Shown here piece by piece: positions 1 through 11,500 of a stretch of DNA of 40,933 nt. The notes beneath the pieces were generated by a model. It was not told the origin of the DNA, did no database searches, and saw nothing but the letters and a program-made list of their open reading frames with translations. The stretch lies in NCBI GenBank assembly GCA_964058805.1, contig CAXKVV010000609.1, forward strand, positions 1 through 40,933, in the 5' to 3' direction. Every line of letters starts with the position of its first letter. Position 1 is the first letter of the stretch. This DNA is from Schoenoplectus triqueter (lineage: Eukaryota > Streptophyta > Magnoliopsida > Poales > Cyperaceae). The position numbers and the translations under genes are program-made.

Positions 1-102
1 AAAAAGAAAAAAGAAAACATTGGCACTGTTGTTAGGATTTCCCCAGATTATCATTCAGTCAAAAGCTTAATAAACCTGCACAAGATAAAAAATAAATGAT
101 AC

Positions 103-3100
103 CTTCAGTAGTGCAGCTTCTCAGGAACTTCCTGATTTTGGACATTGCTGTGGAGAATGAATCACCAGAAGATGATTTAGGAACCTGTAATGTATTGCAA
201 TGACAAATCTAAGATGAACTCATTTACAGTGTAAAAACACACATTTTTCTTCTTTTTCTAATTGGCAATTAACCTTGTTGCATCACATATTCATTACAGT
301 GATCAAAGGCTACTTAGCAATGTCTTTCAATGAGTACCAAAGGTGCTGATTACCTCCCCGTCTTGCGGAGTAGAGAAACTGAAGCATGGCCAAGTAGTGT
401 CTGATCTAACATCGGATTTAATTTGCTGTTGCATGATAAGCATCTGAGATATACATGATAAAAAATGATCCAAAGGTTCTATTGCATGAACCTTCCCATT
501 ATCCACCTTAAAACAAGCATCAACTCTCAATGGGCAATCAGAGTCCTGAAGGAACCTCTATTTTAGTTCATAATATTTAGCAAATAGACAAATAAATAAT
601 TACAATGACACTGATAAGTTCTATTTTTTCAGAAGTTCTGCAATAAAATCCCAACACTATTTTCAGTGTATTCTACATGATTTTTAGAAATAAACCCCTC
701 TTAGATATAAATTTGCCCCTTCTATAAATAAACACCTCTTCCTATTAAACCCCAAATCAAATTAAACTTGCTAGTTGTATTAAAAATTTGGAGTTTTTTC
801 TTTAAATTAGCAGTGGATTAAATTAACTTTCCTGAAAAGAATATGCTAATGTACATCCTATGTTAAGACTGGCATACAAATACATAGAAGATGTGCAATT
901 AAAAGATGCTAACAGTAAAGTATGGAACTCTTAGGAGCCAAAAATCTAAATCCCTAAAATAAAAGTGACGGGACAAAAAGTGACCTCAGCATAGAAGAGA
1001 ACAAAGTGGGACCAGAGAAAATCGAAGATGCTGTTTGCAATAGATGGGTCAGAAGTGACTATTCTGACCAGACCATCATATAACACCTCTTTGACCTTAA
1101 CCTTGCAACAAATACAAAGAAAAAAAAAATAACTTAAGAAGCTATATCAGATACAACCAAGACATGCAAAATAAGATTGAAATCGGTTTTTCCTTCTGAT
1201 ATTGCAGATAACTGCAATTACAGATTTTCCACCACCAAGTCGTTCTGGTAATGTGCACAATCAATGACATACACCTAACTGTAGTTGTTGGAAAACCATA
1301 CCTGTTGTGATAGGCATCGCCTGAGTAACCCACTTAGGTCTTCAAACAATCTCTTGGACGACCTAGAATTCACCTCGACTTGTTGGCTGGAACTAGCTTG
1401 ACTGGATGAGTCCAATATCTGATTCGGTTCACTTAAACAGAATCCAGCTTGGATCAAAATCAAATCAATTATGGCTTTTGTAGCAGCTACACGAACTGAT
1501 TCCTCTCTCTTGAACATTGCCTTCCTCACAACCAAGATTATGTAATCCTGCATGACTACTCTAGTCAATCAATAAGTAATTTGACATTCTGTCAAAAAGA
1601 AGGCATCTTGAATGATTACAATGTACACAAATAACTTCGAACTTCCTCACACTTGTGATAAAAGTTCAGTACTTTTTAAAGTCTAGGATGAGAAGAAAGA
1701 ATTCTAACTGAAAATACATTACTTTGACAACTAAAATCGAGACAACCAAAGCTTCAGTTTCTGATTTCCAAAATTTTGTGAAGCATGCATGATAAGTGGT
1801 TCGGTTAAGTTATCATTACTAGTTTAGTGTATTTTGACTGGAAGAAATGTTAAATGTTGCTTGAACACAGGGAGAGGTCTTTAAAACAGTGTAAAATAAA
1901 TTGCAGTCACAAGTAAAGAGAACCTGTAATTCTCTGTTGGATCTGACAAGCGGTAACATGCAATTTATTAGAGCAGCCGCGGTTCTCTCATCCATGTAGG
2001 CAAAATAGTCCAGTAATTCCTTCAGGTGAGAAATATATCCCAGAATTATATGTTGAAAGCTCTGAATTAAGCAACCTAGTAGCCTTATACAAAAGATACA
2101 GTTTAGTAATAGAAATACACAAGATAAATTTAATTTAGAAAATTGCAGGCAAGTACCTAATAACCCGAGTTCTTTGCTGAGGCTTCAAGGAAAGAATTTG
2201 GTACTTGCATTGCTGAATTACCTGCAAGAAAAATCAAAGAGATAAATTTAAATGATTTTTCATTGAAATTATGAAAAGTTTTGAGGAGTATTAATTCAAC
2301 AAAAAGGTAAATGTTTCTTCAAACTAAAATATTTTGAAACCCACATAATTATGCAGAATAATTTTTAACTAATCTCACCTCAGTTCTCGCCATCACATGG
2401 ATCTCAAAAAGTGATTTTAGCATTTGAATCCCTAACTCTTGAATCCCCATGGTTCCATTGTTTGGGTAATCTTCTCCATTTGAGTCACTATCAACAGACT
2501 CAAGTAAAATAAAACCTAGTTGAACTAAGCCAGGTATCACATGCTCCCTTCCTCCATTGCTCTCACTGACCTACAATTATTAAAGCTAGAAAAATGATCA
2601 CATTTCTTCAATGATCTTCAGTTAGAAATATAACCAACTTCTTCAACCAGATTCAGTTATAACAAAATATACAATCTTAAAAGATGTAGTGTGGCTGCAT
2701 TTGGTGAGAACTAAGCTGTAAGACCGAGTCCTGGTTTGTTGCCTTTGCACGGTAAAAAGTCAATAATTCAATAATTAATCATGCTTAATGAAACTGACAG
2801 TCAATTCAGGTTAAATTGAGGATTGCAAACTAAAGGAGATGGGTTTGAGTTATCCAACCATAAAATAAAATAAGACAAAAACATACAGCTTTCATAATAG
2901 CTTGCTCAACCAACTTAGCTGTCTCAAGACACTGTTCCTTCACACAATTAGGCAACCACTTGCAATCCCTATAAATATCATAATTTACTATAAGTTACAA
3001 AACTACAAATGCCAAGTGCAACAATTAGATGTACATAAACAAAGCTTACCGAGAGACCTTGCAATCCCGAGTCGAATCTACAACTGCTGATTTGAGAGCA

Positions 3101-3975
3101 TTCATGACACTATCACTAAACCGCTTAACCCTAGCTACAGAAAGCAACACATTCACCATGAAGTGGTTCAGAGCACCAACATCTGACCGCATTGTCACTA
3201 CTATCTCATGCCCAAGTGACAGATCCTGCTTAACTGCAAAATTAACATGCATCAAGACTGTTCCTTCAACCTGTCTGACAATTGATCCCGGCCCCCTTAC
3301 ATGACCCCCAAAGAATTGTAAAATACCACCAATCACAGCTCTCCTACAAACCCCTTTGGAAGCCAGAAGCAACAACTGGTATACAAGAGATGGGAGATCC
3401 TGAATGTCAACCGTACTCATCCCAGCAAAGATTTTATTGAGAAAATCTGGTACAAATGATGCAATATCTGGTGGAAACTCACGTAAAATTGAAGAGAATT
3501 TCATTAGGAAGGACTTTGACCAATAAGACGAGAGGATTCTATCCAGAAACGGTGAGACTGTGGGGGAACCGTAATTAGAGATGGATAGTGAAAGGAGAGG
3601 CGGGAGGAGATCAAGAAGTGAAGCTGTATTTGGATCAGAGATGCAAGAGAGATTGGAGGTGAGAAGGTCGAGTAAAGAAGGGAGGATAGAGGGGTCAAGG
3701 CGAGGGAGAAGTGGAGGGAAGAGAGCAGTGACTTGTGGCAGACAAGTAGAAGGGAAGGTAGGGGAGAACAGGTAGAGGAGGGAAGAGTGGATGAGAGAGG
3801 AGGGGAAAGGTGGAGGTGAGCGGGCGAGGAGAGAGAGGAGGGAGGAAAGGAGAAGAGGGGAAGGGGAGGTTGAGAGGAGAGAAAGGAGGCGGGAGAGAGG
3901 CGGAGGGGAGGGGAGGGTAGAAGAGGGGTCCTGTGCGAGCAAGACGATTTCATCGGCGGTGATTGTGGCGGACAT
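103..3975 (-). CDS. FANCI: FANCI homologue (Fanconi anaemia group I protein), N-terminal half, gene continues off the left edge
   Basis: Partner of FANCD2 in the nuclear clamp that marks interstrand crosslinks. Nine coding exons, all GT-AG (minus strand): 3975-3050, 2968-2887, 2570-2379, 2221-2157, 2083-1924, 1547-1302, 1101-985, 545-354, 184-103. Frame is continuous for 687 codons (vertebrate FANCI is about 1,330 aa, so roughly half). Positions 1-102 are intron; its pyrimidine-rich end suggests the next exon starts just beyond the edge. Family hallmarks: DLPSLVYQLLLLASKG (about 196-211), EGTVLMHVNFAVKQDLSLG (about 237-255), VIPGLVQLGFILLES in exon 3, YIILVVRKAMF (477-487) in exon 6, LLRRCLSQQ at its end, and EPLDHFLSCI in exon 8. 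SQ motifs at S524 and S529 lie where vertebrate FANCI has its phosphorylated SQ cluster. The first ~120 residues are Ser/Pro/Leu-rich and poorly conserved. The exon 5 acceptor (exon starts 2083) was chosen because only it keeps the frame through LLGCLIQSFQHIILG. The exon 7 acceptor could lie 6 bases further in. Confidence 0.93.
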
Positions 3976-4060
3976 GATGGTGGTTCGCCGGAGCAGATAG
4001 AGGGGAACTGTGGGAGGGTGGGGAGAGTGGGACTGGAGATCGGGAGGGTTTGGGTTTTGC

Positions 4061-4068
4061 GCGGGAAA
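4061..4068 (-). promoter_or_regulatory. E2F-type site upstream of FANCI
   Basis: On the minus strand this reads TTTCCCGC, a perfect match to the plant E2F consensus TTTSSCGS, 86 bases upstream of the FANCI ATG at 3975. The interval 3976-4060 is pyrimidine-rich on the gene strand and is probably 5' leader and core promoter; no TATA box is evident. E2F control of S-phase and DNA-repair genes is established in plants. Its use here is inferred from motif and position. Confidence 0.5.
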
Positions 4069-4080
4069 TTTAGTAATATC

Positions 4081-5640
4081 GACCAGCTTTTTTGGCTTTA
4101 TTAAAGTATAACCTTCTAAAATTGAAAAATTACATCATGATGAATAATAATCATATACACATTTCTCTCTTAAAAGACTGAATTATTCAATAATGATATA
4201 ATATTTTATAAATGATCAAAATGCCTTCGCCTCCATTGACGATTTAGATTTAACGTGAACAAATAGTAGACTGATTTGATTCATGTCATTGTCATGTCCT
4301 TTTATCATCTCCATTTTGTTCAATTTTTTCGCTGCCTCTCTCATTTGCGGCCTTGCGGGTAGTGATTTGGACAATATTATTTTTTTTTCCGAACACTTCT
4401 ATATTTTCTAAATGACAACACTACCTTTCAGTTTTTTATTCATTTCTAAACATAACCAAGTAACACATCTCAACAACACGCCACTTATCTACTTCGTTCT
4501 CTCCTTTCCTCTCAAAATCCATCTCCAAATCCACAAAATAAAATAAAGGATTTTCACAAATGACTCCAACTCAAACAACGATTCAATTGGTCTACCTCTT
4601 TATTCGCACTTGTTGCCTCTGTAAGAAATTTTTTATTTAATTAATTGCTCATTTTAATTTTGTGTAGGTTTTATGGAACTAGACAAAAACACTGGAGCTA
4701 GACCAAAAACACTAGAAATTTCTTAGAATAGAGCACATATATAAACACTGATGCAGAACCATCTTATAGTTGTATCTATCAGTCCATCCCAAGAACGCAC
4801 CAGTTAGAAGCTAGACAAATATTCTAGTTTTTGCAGATGTATTACTGCTTTTTCTGTTATTATTATTTTTTCTCTCAACCAGTTGTAGATTTATAAGGAC
4901 AATTTTTTTTCTTAGAGAAATTACATAGTTAAAGTTAATTGAGATGTGGGAGTTAATTGCTTCAAGACACACAACACTTCTTCTAGGCATTACTTTCAAC
5001 CTAAAATTATAATAATTATTATTTGAACTTGCTGATCTCTTCTTTGTAAGTGAGATTGGAAATATTGGTATAAAGACTCTAAAGGCTACTAGAAGGCTTT
5101 AATTGCTGTGAAATATCAGTATAGATATGTACCAGTACTAGTATGTATCAAAATCATTTGTGCATGTACCAGAATCATGCATAACAGTCAGAATATGTAC
5201 TAGTACTAGAATTTAGTACCAACAATATCATAGATTGCAGTATGTACTAGTACTGTCAACAAGTATGCAGAGAAATTAATACAAAAGAAAAAAGAAAAAA
5301 AAAACAAATTGAATTCAGAAAATGGAACAAGAAAAACTGGACCTGGAAATTATAAAATAAGGTATATGAACACATATATAATTCTAAGTAACAATTGTTA
5401 AAAAAAAAAGAGAGAGACATCCTCCTTGGAAATGATGAGAAGAGACGAGGGAGGAGTAGGTGAGCGGATGAGCGGCGTATGATTAAACAACTTACAACAT
5501 CTGCATGAGAGAGTAGGGTTAGCGGCGAAGGAGAAGTAGGGCAAATTTGAAAAGAAAGGTAAGTGGTCGAATGGCTCAGTTGAGTTCAATAATGGAGGAA
5601 GTAGTAGAGAGAAGAGGAAGAAATAGGAGAAGGAAAGGGC
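4081..5640. other. Intergenic, AT-rich, no gene seen
   Basis: Upstream of FANCI. No open frame here resembles a known protein and no transposon ends were recognised. The only structure noted is a loose repetition of the motif TGTACYAGTACTAG at about 5125-5260. Confidence 0.5.
5125..5260. repeat. Short degenerate repeat built on TGTACTAGTACT
   Basis: The self-complementary motif GTACYAGTAC with small extensions occurs near 5128-5145, 5192-5206 and 5243-5256, separated by unrelated AT-rich sequence. Variants with ATGTACCAG also occur. It could be a decayed minisatellite; no function is apparent. Confidence 0.4.
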
Positions 5641-5969
5641 CTGTATGCACTGGTGGAGTCAAGTGATCAGTTTGGGGTCCCAGGACCCCACTAAAATAAA
5701 AAAAACTCAGGGACTATATTGAAAAAAGGTCAAGGATCCCAGCGAAAAAAGAGCAAGGCCCTCAAAATTCAAGGACTCTAGTGAAAAAAGGTAGAGATTT
5801 AGTGAATTATCATTAAAAAAATTTATGAGACCCATTGAATTAATATTCTGACTGTCCATATGGTTTAAATTAAGAGGGATCTGAGATCTAATTTGAAATT
5901 CTGTCCGACTTCTTACCATTTTATTTTTTTATTTTAATTACTAAAAAGAATCTGCGGGACAGTTACATA

Positions 5970-6414
5970 CATGGGCGGATGCAGGATTTTAGTCAGGGGG
6001 CAAATATCGGATTGTAATAGCTTATCGGGTTTAAATCCATTAACTAATCGGGTACTAAATAAAAAAATAATAATTTAATATATATTCTTACCTAATAAAA
6101 AATTTATTAGAATAATAACATTTTATATATTAAAAATAATAATAAAATAAAGCTCAAAGTAATAGATAATCAAATTGATGAAGAAAATTTTCATCTATAA
6201 AACTTTATATTTTGATATCTTTGCATAATTATTTCATTATACATGATATTAAATATGTTTTTCTCAATAAAATTAATCAGACAATTCAGGGGGGCAAAAA
6301 AAATTTTCAGGGGAAGACAAACTACCGAAAATATTACCGAAAAACACTATTTTTTAAAATCCACGGGACCTCTGCCCCCCCCCCCCCCCCCCCCGCTAGT
6401 TTGCATCCGCCCTG
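5970..6414 (+). mobile_element. Non-autonomous hAT element, family A copy 1
   Basis: Bounded by an exact 8-bp target duplication GTTACATA (5962-5969 and 6415-6422). Ends are inverted: CATGGGCGGATGCA at the left, and the complement of the right end reads CAGGGCGGATGCA. An 8-bp duplication with CAGGG-like ends is typical of hAT elements. The element is 445 bp, AT-rich and non-coding, with a run of 20 C at 6375-6394 next to the right end. Related copies lie at 10328, 37340 and 40681. Confidence 0.85.
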
Positions 6415-6498
6415 GTTACATAGCCGTGCATTTTTAAAACACTAATGAGGCGTGTTACGTACCCAGATTTTGATAGGACCTATACCTTATGGTTGGCA

Positions 6499-6641
6499 GG
6501 TTGGGTCAGTTGCTTATATCACTTGATAAACATCGACAAGAGGAGGTTCAATTTTCATTTGCATCTGGCTGGTTGGGTTGCTTATATCACTTGAGAAACA
6601 TAGACAAGAGGAGGTATAGTTCAATTTTCATTTACATCTGG
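6499..6641. repeat. Tandem duplication of a ~72-bp unit
   Basis: Units 6499-6570 and 6571-6641 both begin GGTTGGGT and share GCTTATATCACTTGA and ACAAGAGGAGGT, with a few substitutions and a short indel. It lies about 1.9 kb upstream of the SWEET start. No function is apparent. Confidence 0.75.
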
Positions 6642-6649
6642 AGTTATGT

Positions 6650-7842
6650 TGGTAGGAATTTTATAAATCAACGTGTTCAATTCATTGTTGTGTGTAAAAT
6701 ACTGACGCCTAGTCACATATACTGTGCGATATCACATACGTATATGATAATATTTAATAATATATAATAATATTTAATAAAATTAATCATATAATATATT
6801 TCATATAAAATATCAAAATTATACTAATATTTTATTATATTATCTTATTTTATATTAAATTTATTTTAAAATAAATGATCTAAATATTTTAAGATTTTTT
6901 TAGAATACATATCAGCTTATATAATTCTCATATTGAACCGTATATATATGCGCATGCAGTACCTACTGGCCAATTGCACACATTTTAAAATCTTGTTCAA
7001 TTAATGTTATCTCTACAGCATCTTGACAGCGGTATTATGAAAGTTGAATTCAATTTGTACAATTGTAAATTAACAAAAAAAAAATTAATTATGTTTACCT
7101 CAAGAAAATTAATTCAATTATCTTAAGGACTTACTTCTTATTTGCTGTTTTATTAGGTTTGTTTTAACTCTTTAAATATTTTATTTTATGAATAAATTGT
7201 CGCTTTCTTACTTAAAAAATGTCTTTTTATTGCGCAGGAAACAACAAGAAAAAAATGACTACTTGATTTCACATTTCTTTCGGCCCCCAAATTGTAATGT
7301 ACCGCATTTGAATCATTCATTGTCATTTTCATTACTGAATATATACTGATAGACCCATTGAGCAATTATTTGCTCGTCATCGAAATGTCCAAATTCTATG
7401 TGACATGTTAGGTACTAGAGTCTGTGGACACCAGTCTTCGTCCACGTAGTGATAATTAATGTTGAACTTTTGGATAATTTGATGATTTCTAAAACACACT
7501 TAATACGTTTAATTACGAACATAATTCCGTGAAGTTCCCTTTTTTGTATTCCTCAGAAAACTAGTATATCAACGCCGATGTTTTTAACAAAATTACGCCG
7601 AACGATCGATAATATGTAAGAATGATTCGCATATTACTCAAAAATTGCACAACTTATATGACTTAATTCTTTTAGTTTGTATCTTATGAAAAAAAAATTC
7701 TTCTAGTTTGTAAAAAGATGTTATTTGTGATTAATTGCAAAATCCTGAAATAAATAATTAACAAATGATGAAGAATCTTATTATCATATTATATATATAG
7801 TCACCGGAATTATAATGGATGGAGCTTTCCGTTACTACAAAT
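6650..7842. other. AT-rich intergenic DNA upstream of SWEET, nothing recognised
   Basis: Long A/T runs and TATA-like stretches (for example 6720-6860) with no coding frame or element ends recognised. It may include distal regulatory DNA of the SWEET gene, but no specific site is supported. Confidence 0.4.
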
Positions 7843-8175
7843 GGAGAGGGTCGTAGGATTAATAAAAGATGAGTGGGGATTCAAATAAAATTTATAGATG
7901 TTCTTTTATTTTTAGATTGATGATCATTCAAATTTTATGCAATGTCATTGTCATTTGATAGTTCATTAAAGACTGTTAAATTAGAATTGTTGTAATTATA
8001 TAAAAATTTGATGATCTTTAATGGACTATCAAACGATAATGAAATTACATAAAATTTGAATAATCATCAATCTAAAAATAGAAAAATATATCTATAAAAA
8101 AAATGCATTTTAAAATTTTTTATATTTATTTAAAAAATCATTATTAAGATTTCAAAATAACCGATCCCTTCTCTC
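7843..8175. mobile_element. Hairpin MITE, family B copy 1
   Basis: The outer ends are inverted (GGAGAGGGTCG at the left; the complement of the right end is GAGAGAAGGGATCGG). Two long inner arms, about 7886-7981 and 8012-8103, are imperfect reverse complements sharing for example TTTTTAGATTGATGAT and ATCATCAATCTAAAAA. At 333 bp it matches the 330-bp copy at 33811-34140 in size and sequence. No clean target duplication was found, so the superfamily is unassigned. Its end lies about 290 bp before the SWEET TATA box. Confidence 0.65.
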
Positions 8176-8463
8176 AAAAGATTGCGTTTTTTTCTCTGTG
8201 TAACGTGTCCAAATTCCAGAAACATTCTGGCAATAGCATAAAAACCAACTTGCCGTTTAGCCACTGTGGTTGTGAACGGCCCAGAAGATAAAATTTTAAG
8301 TACTTATCAAACCAAGAAAAAGAGATTCTGGGTACAAAGTCTGGTGGAGGAAGTCACACCGACAGTGCCTAAGCGGCCCTACATTTTGTAACTCGAGAGT
8401 CGAGATGCTTCTGTGTGGAACATATGCTCAGAAGTCAGATGTAACTTTCGTTCTCTCTGGCTC

Positions 8464-8471
8464 TATATATA
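8464..8471 (+). promoter_or_regulatory. TATA box of the SWEET gene
   Basis: TATATATA about 53 bases upstream of the ATG at 8524, the right distance for a start of transcription near 8495-8500 and a leader of about 25-30 bases. Confidence 0.6.
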
Positions 8472-8523
8472 GCTCAGTTTCTAGTCTCATTTATTGATAA
8501 CCAGACATTTTATCTTTTCCAAG

Positions 8524-11500
8524 ATGGTTAGTGCGAGCTTCCTTGTGGGCATTGTGGGTAAGTCTGTCCCGAAATTTAGAAGTATTTGAGCCTGTAACTT
8601 GCTGTTTCATTGCATTTGTTTTTGTATTAATTTAACCTCGTCTTAATTTGTTTTTGGCAGGAAATGTTATATCTATCCTCGTATTTGCCTCTCCGATGTG
8701 AGTTATCTTTCAAATGTTTCTCAGCAATTCAGCAATCTGTTTACCAGTATATTTAGAGTCTTTTATAAATACTGGTGCAGTACCAGCAAGATGAATCTGT
8801 TCTTACGTATGATAATTGGTCTGTACACTAGGCGATGCGAGTCCTGGGACGAAAGCTCCTTCAAAAAAAAAGGAGAAAACATAACATGCATCTATCACTT
8901 TCCATACGATTATCAAGTGATATTCAGACATGAACACAAATAATTCTAAAATTTTTGTTGGCAGAAGTAGGTAAATTATCGTAGTCGTGTAGATGTAAAA
9001 AATACATATATGTTTGATTAAAGAGCATTGTTCATTTTACATTCATAAATGAATGTCATAAAAAAATTATATGCTGTGATATGTGTGCGTAGTGCAACAT
9101 TTTGGAGAATAGTGAAGAAAAAATCAACAGAAGAGTTCGAATGGCTTCCTTATGTAGCCACGCTGTTGAGCACATCTCTTTGGTCATTTTATGGACTTCT
9201 CAAGCCCGGCGCCCTTCTTGTCCTTACTGTTAACGTCGCGGGAGCTGCTTTAGAGGCTATCTATGTCGTTTTGTTCCTCATCTATGCACCCAAAGCAACC
9301 AAGGTGATGCCTCTATTTTATTTTTGCCCCTGCTTTGCAGATCTTTATCTCTACTCTTTATTAAGCACATATATTATAATTGAGTTATTCATCAAATAAT
9401 ATTACTATCTCTACGATCATTTTTTGTTGAAGTTATAATTTTCTTTCAAGTTTTATTGTTATAAAAAATATTACATAATTTAAGAGTACAATTACTTTAC
9501 TTTATTTTATTTTTTCTTAGATTGTCATCAATTATGAATTTTAACTTTTTAAATTATAAATATCAATTTTCCTCTCAATTCTATTTATTTTACATTAATT
9601 ATGTATTAATGATTAAAATTTACATTAGTTACTAAATTATCTTCACTTTTATTTCTTTTTTTTCACATAAAGATATGATTTTGTATATTTTTAAAAGACA
9701 TCACTTTAGTAACGTACGGGCAAGATACTAGTATATATATATACTCCTTAATTATTAAACACGTAAGTGTTCTGATCCTGCAATGGTCCAAATTTTTGTT
9801 GAATTTCTAGAGCTAATATTAGTCATCTAATTGAGTTATTCATCAAATAACATTACTATCTCTATGGCCATTTGTGCTGAAGTTATAATTTTCTCTAAAT
9901 TTTGATTATTATACGAAATGCTGCATAATTTGGAAGTACATTGCTCTACTTTGATTCTTTTTTTTCTTAGATTGTTATCAATTATAAATTTTAACTTTTT
10001 TTAAATTTTGAATGTCAACTTTACTCTCAATTCTATATTTATTTTGCATTAATTATGTATTCATAATTAAAATTTATATTAATTACTAAATTATTTTTAT
10101 TTTTATTTCCTTTCTTTTCACATGAAGATATATATTTTTATATTTTTTTTAAAAACATCACCGTAGCAATGCACGGTAAGATACTAGTATGTTCATGTGC
10201 GTGCATATGTGAGTTCACGCATGTGTGTAATTTTGTTGGAGAAGTGCTTTAAGCTATAATTGTGGCAGCAGGAAAGAAAGATATTTAGGAAGATTTACCA
10301 TTTGTAGAAGTATATCAGCATGATTGGGGTAGATCTAACAGAGGTCAGGAGGCAGCTGTCCTTCTGAATTTTGAAATATAGTGTTTTTAGATAATGCTTT
10401 CGGTAATTTGTCCTCTCTGGAATTTTTTTCCCTTCCGAATTGTTTGATTATTTTTGTTGAGAAAAAATATTTAATATCGTTAACAAAATATGAAGTTTCG
10501 TAGAGGAAATTTTTCTTCATCAATTTGATTATTTATTACTTTGAGATTTATTTTGTTGTTATTTTTTATATGTAAAATGTTATTATTTTAATAGTTTTTT
10601 ATTAGGTAAGAATATATATTAAATTATTATTTTTTATTTAGTACCCGATTAGTTAATGGGTTTTGAATCCGATAAACTATTACATATAATTACCCCTCCC
10701 GACCAAAATCCAATATGTGCCCCTAATGATTGGCATGATAAAGTAGCCGTGCACTAGCTGATTCACTCACTGTTTTAATCACCTGTAATCTATAGTTATG
10801 TAGTACGCTAATTTGGAATTGTTTTTATTAATAATACAGTTGAAGATGGTAAAATTGGTGGCAGCAGTTAACATAGGGTTTTTTGCTTTGGTGGTCTTGG
10901 TTACACTTTTTGCTTTACATGGGAGCACCCGTTTGCTTGTTATAGGCTTGCTATGTGCATTATTGACAATTGGGATGTATGCTTCTCCTATGGCAGCCAT
11001 GGTTAGAATTATGCAACTCAAGCTTCTCTTATTTCAATTATATGTTGAAAGGTCAATAATTATAACATTTTGGGGTTCATTTTATTTCATTAATCCTTTT
11101 AAATTACTATCATTATCATAATATATTTTAAAATGTTTTTTTTATTTGGGGGTTGTTGGCGGGGAGGGGGGAGGTTTGCGGGATCATATTCTTTCTTGAG
11201 TTGGTGCTTATGAAGCAAATTTCTAAGAATATTTTTCAGGAACCAACTTGTACAACTAGGCATATACGCCTCTGAAAATAAGGTGTGTTTAACATAGGTT
11301 GTTACTAATGGTTGACAAACATAGCTGACTAGTGCTCAAAATTAAAGCGGGTCGCCATTATTTATATTGACACGGCAATCCTATTGAAGCATGTTCTGTA
11401 CCCAGTTTTTAGTAATAATAATTATTATTAAATTAATATTATTAAAAATAAGAGTGAGAACCGTAAAATTTTAAATATATGAATGACAGTGCGCCACTGC

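Noticed and set aside
3581..4000. Plus-strand Arg/Glu/Gly-rich open frames opposite FANCI exon 1
   Set aside because: They are antisense shadows of the pyrimidine-rich FANCI N-terminus. Composition alone explains them.
8698..8943. 81-codon frame after SWEET exon 2
   Set aside because: It is intron 2 read-through. The GTGAGT donor at 8698 and the conserved ATFWRIV start of exon 3 at 9093 define the intron.
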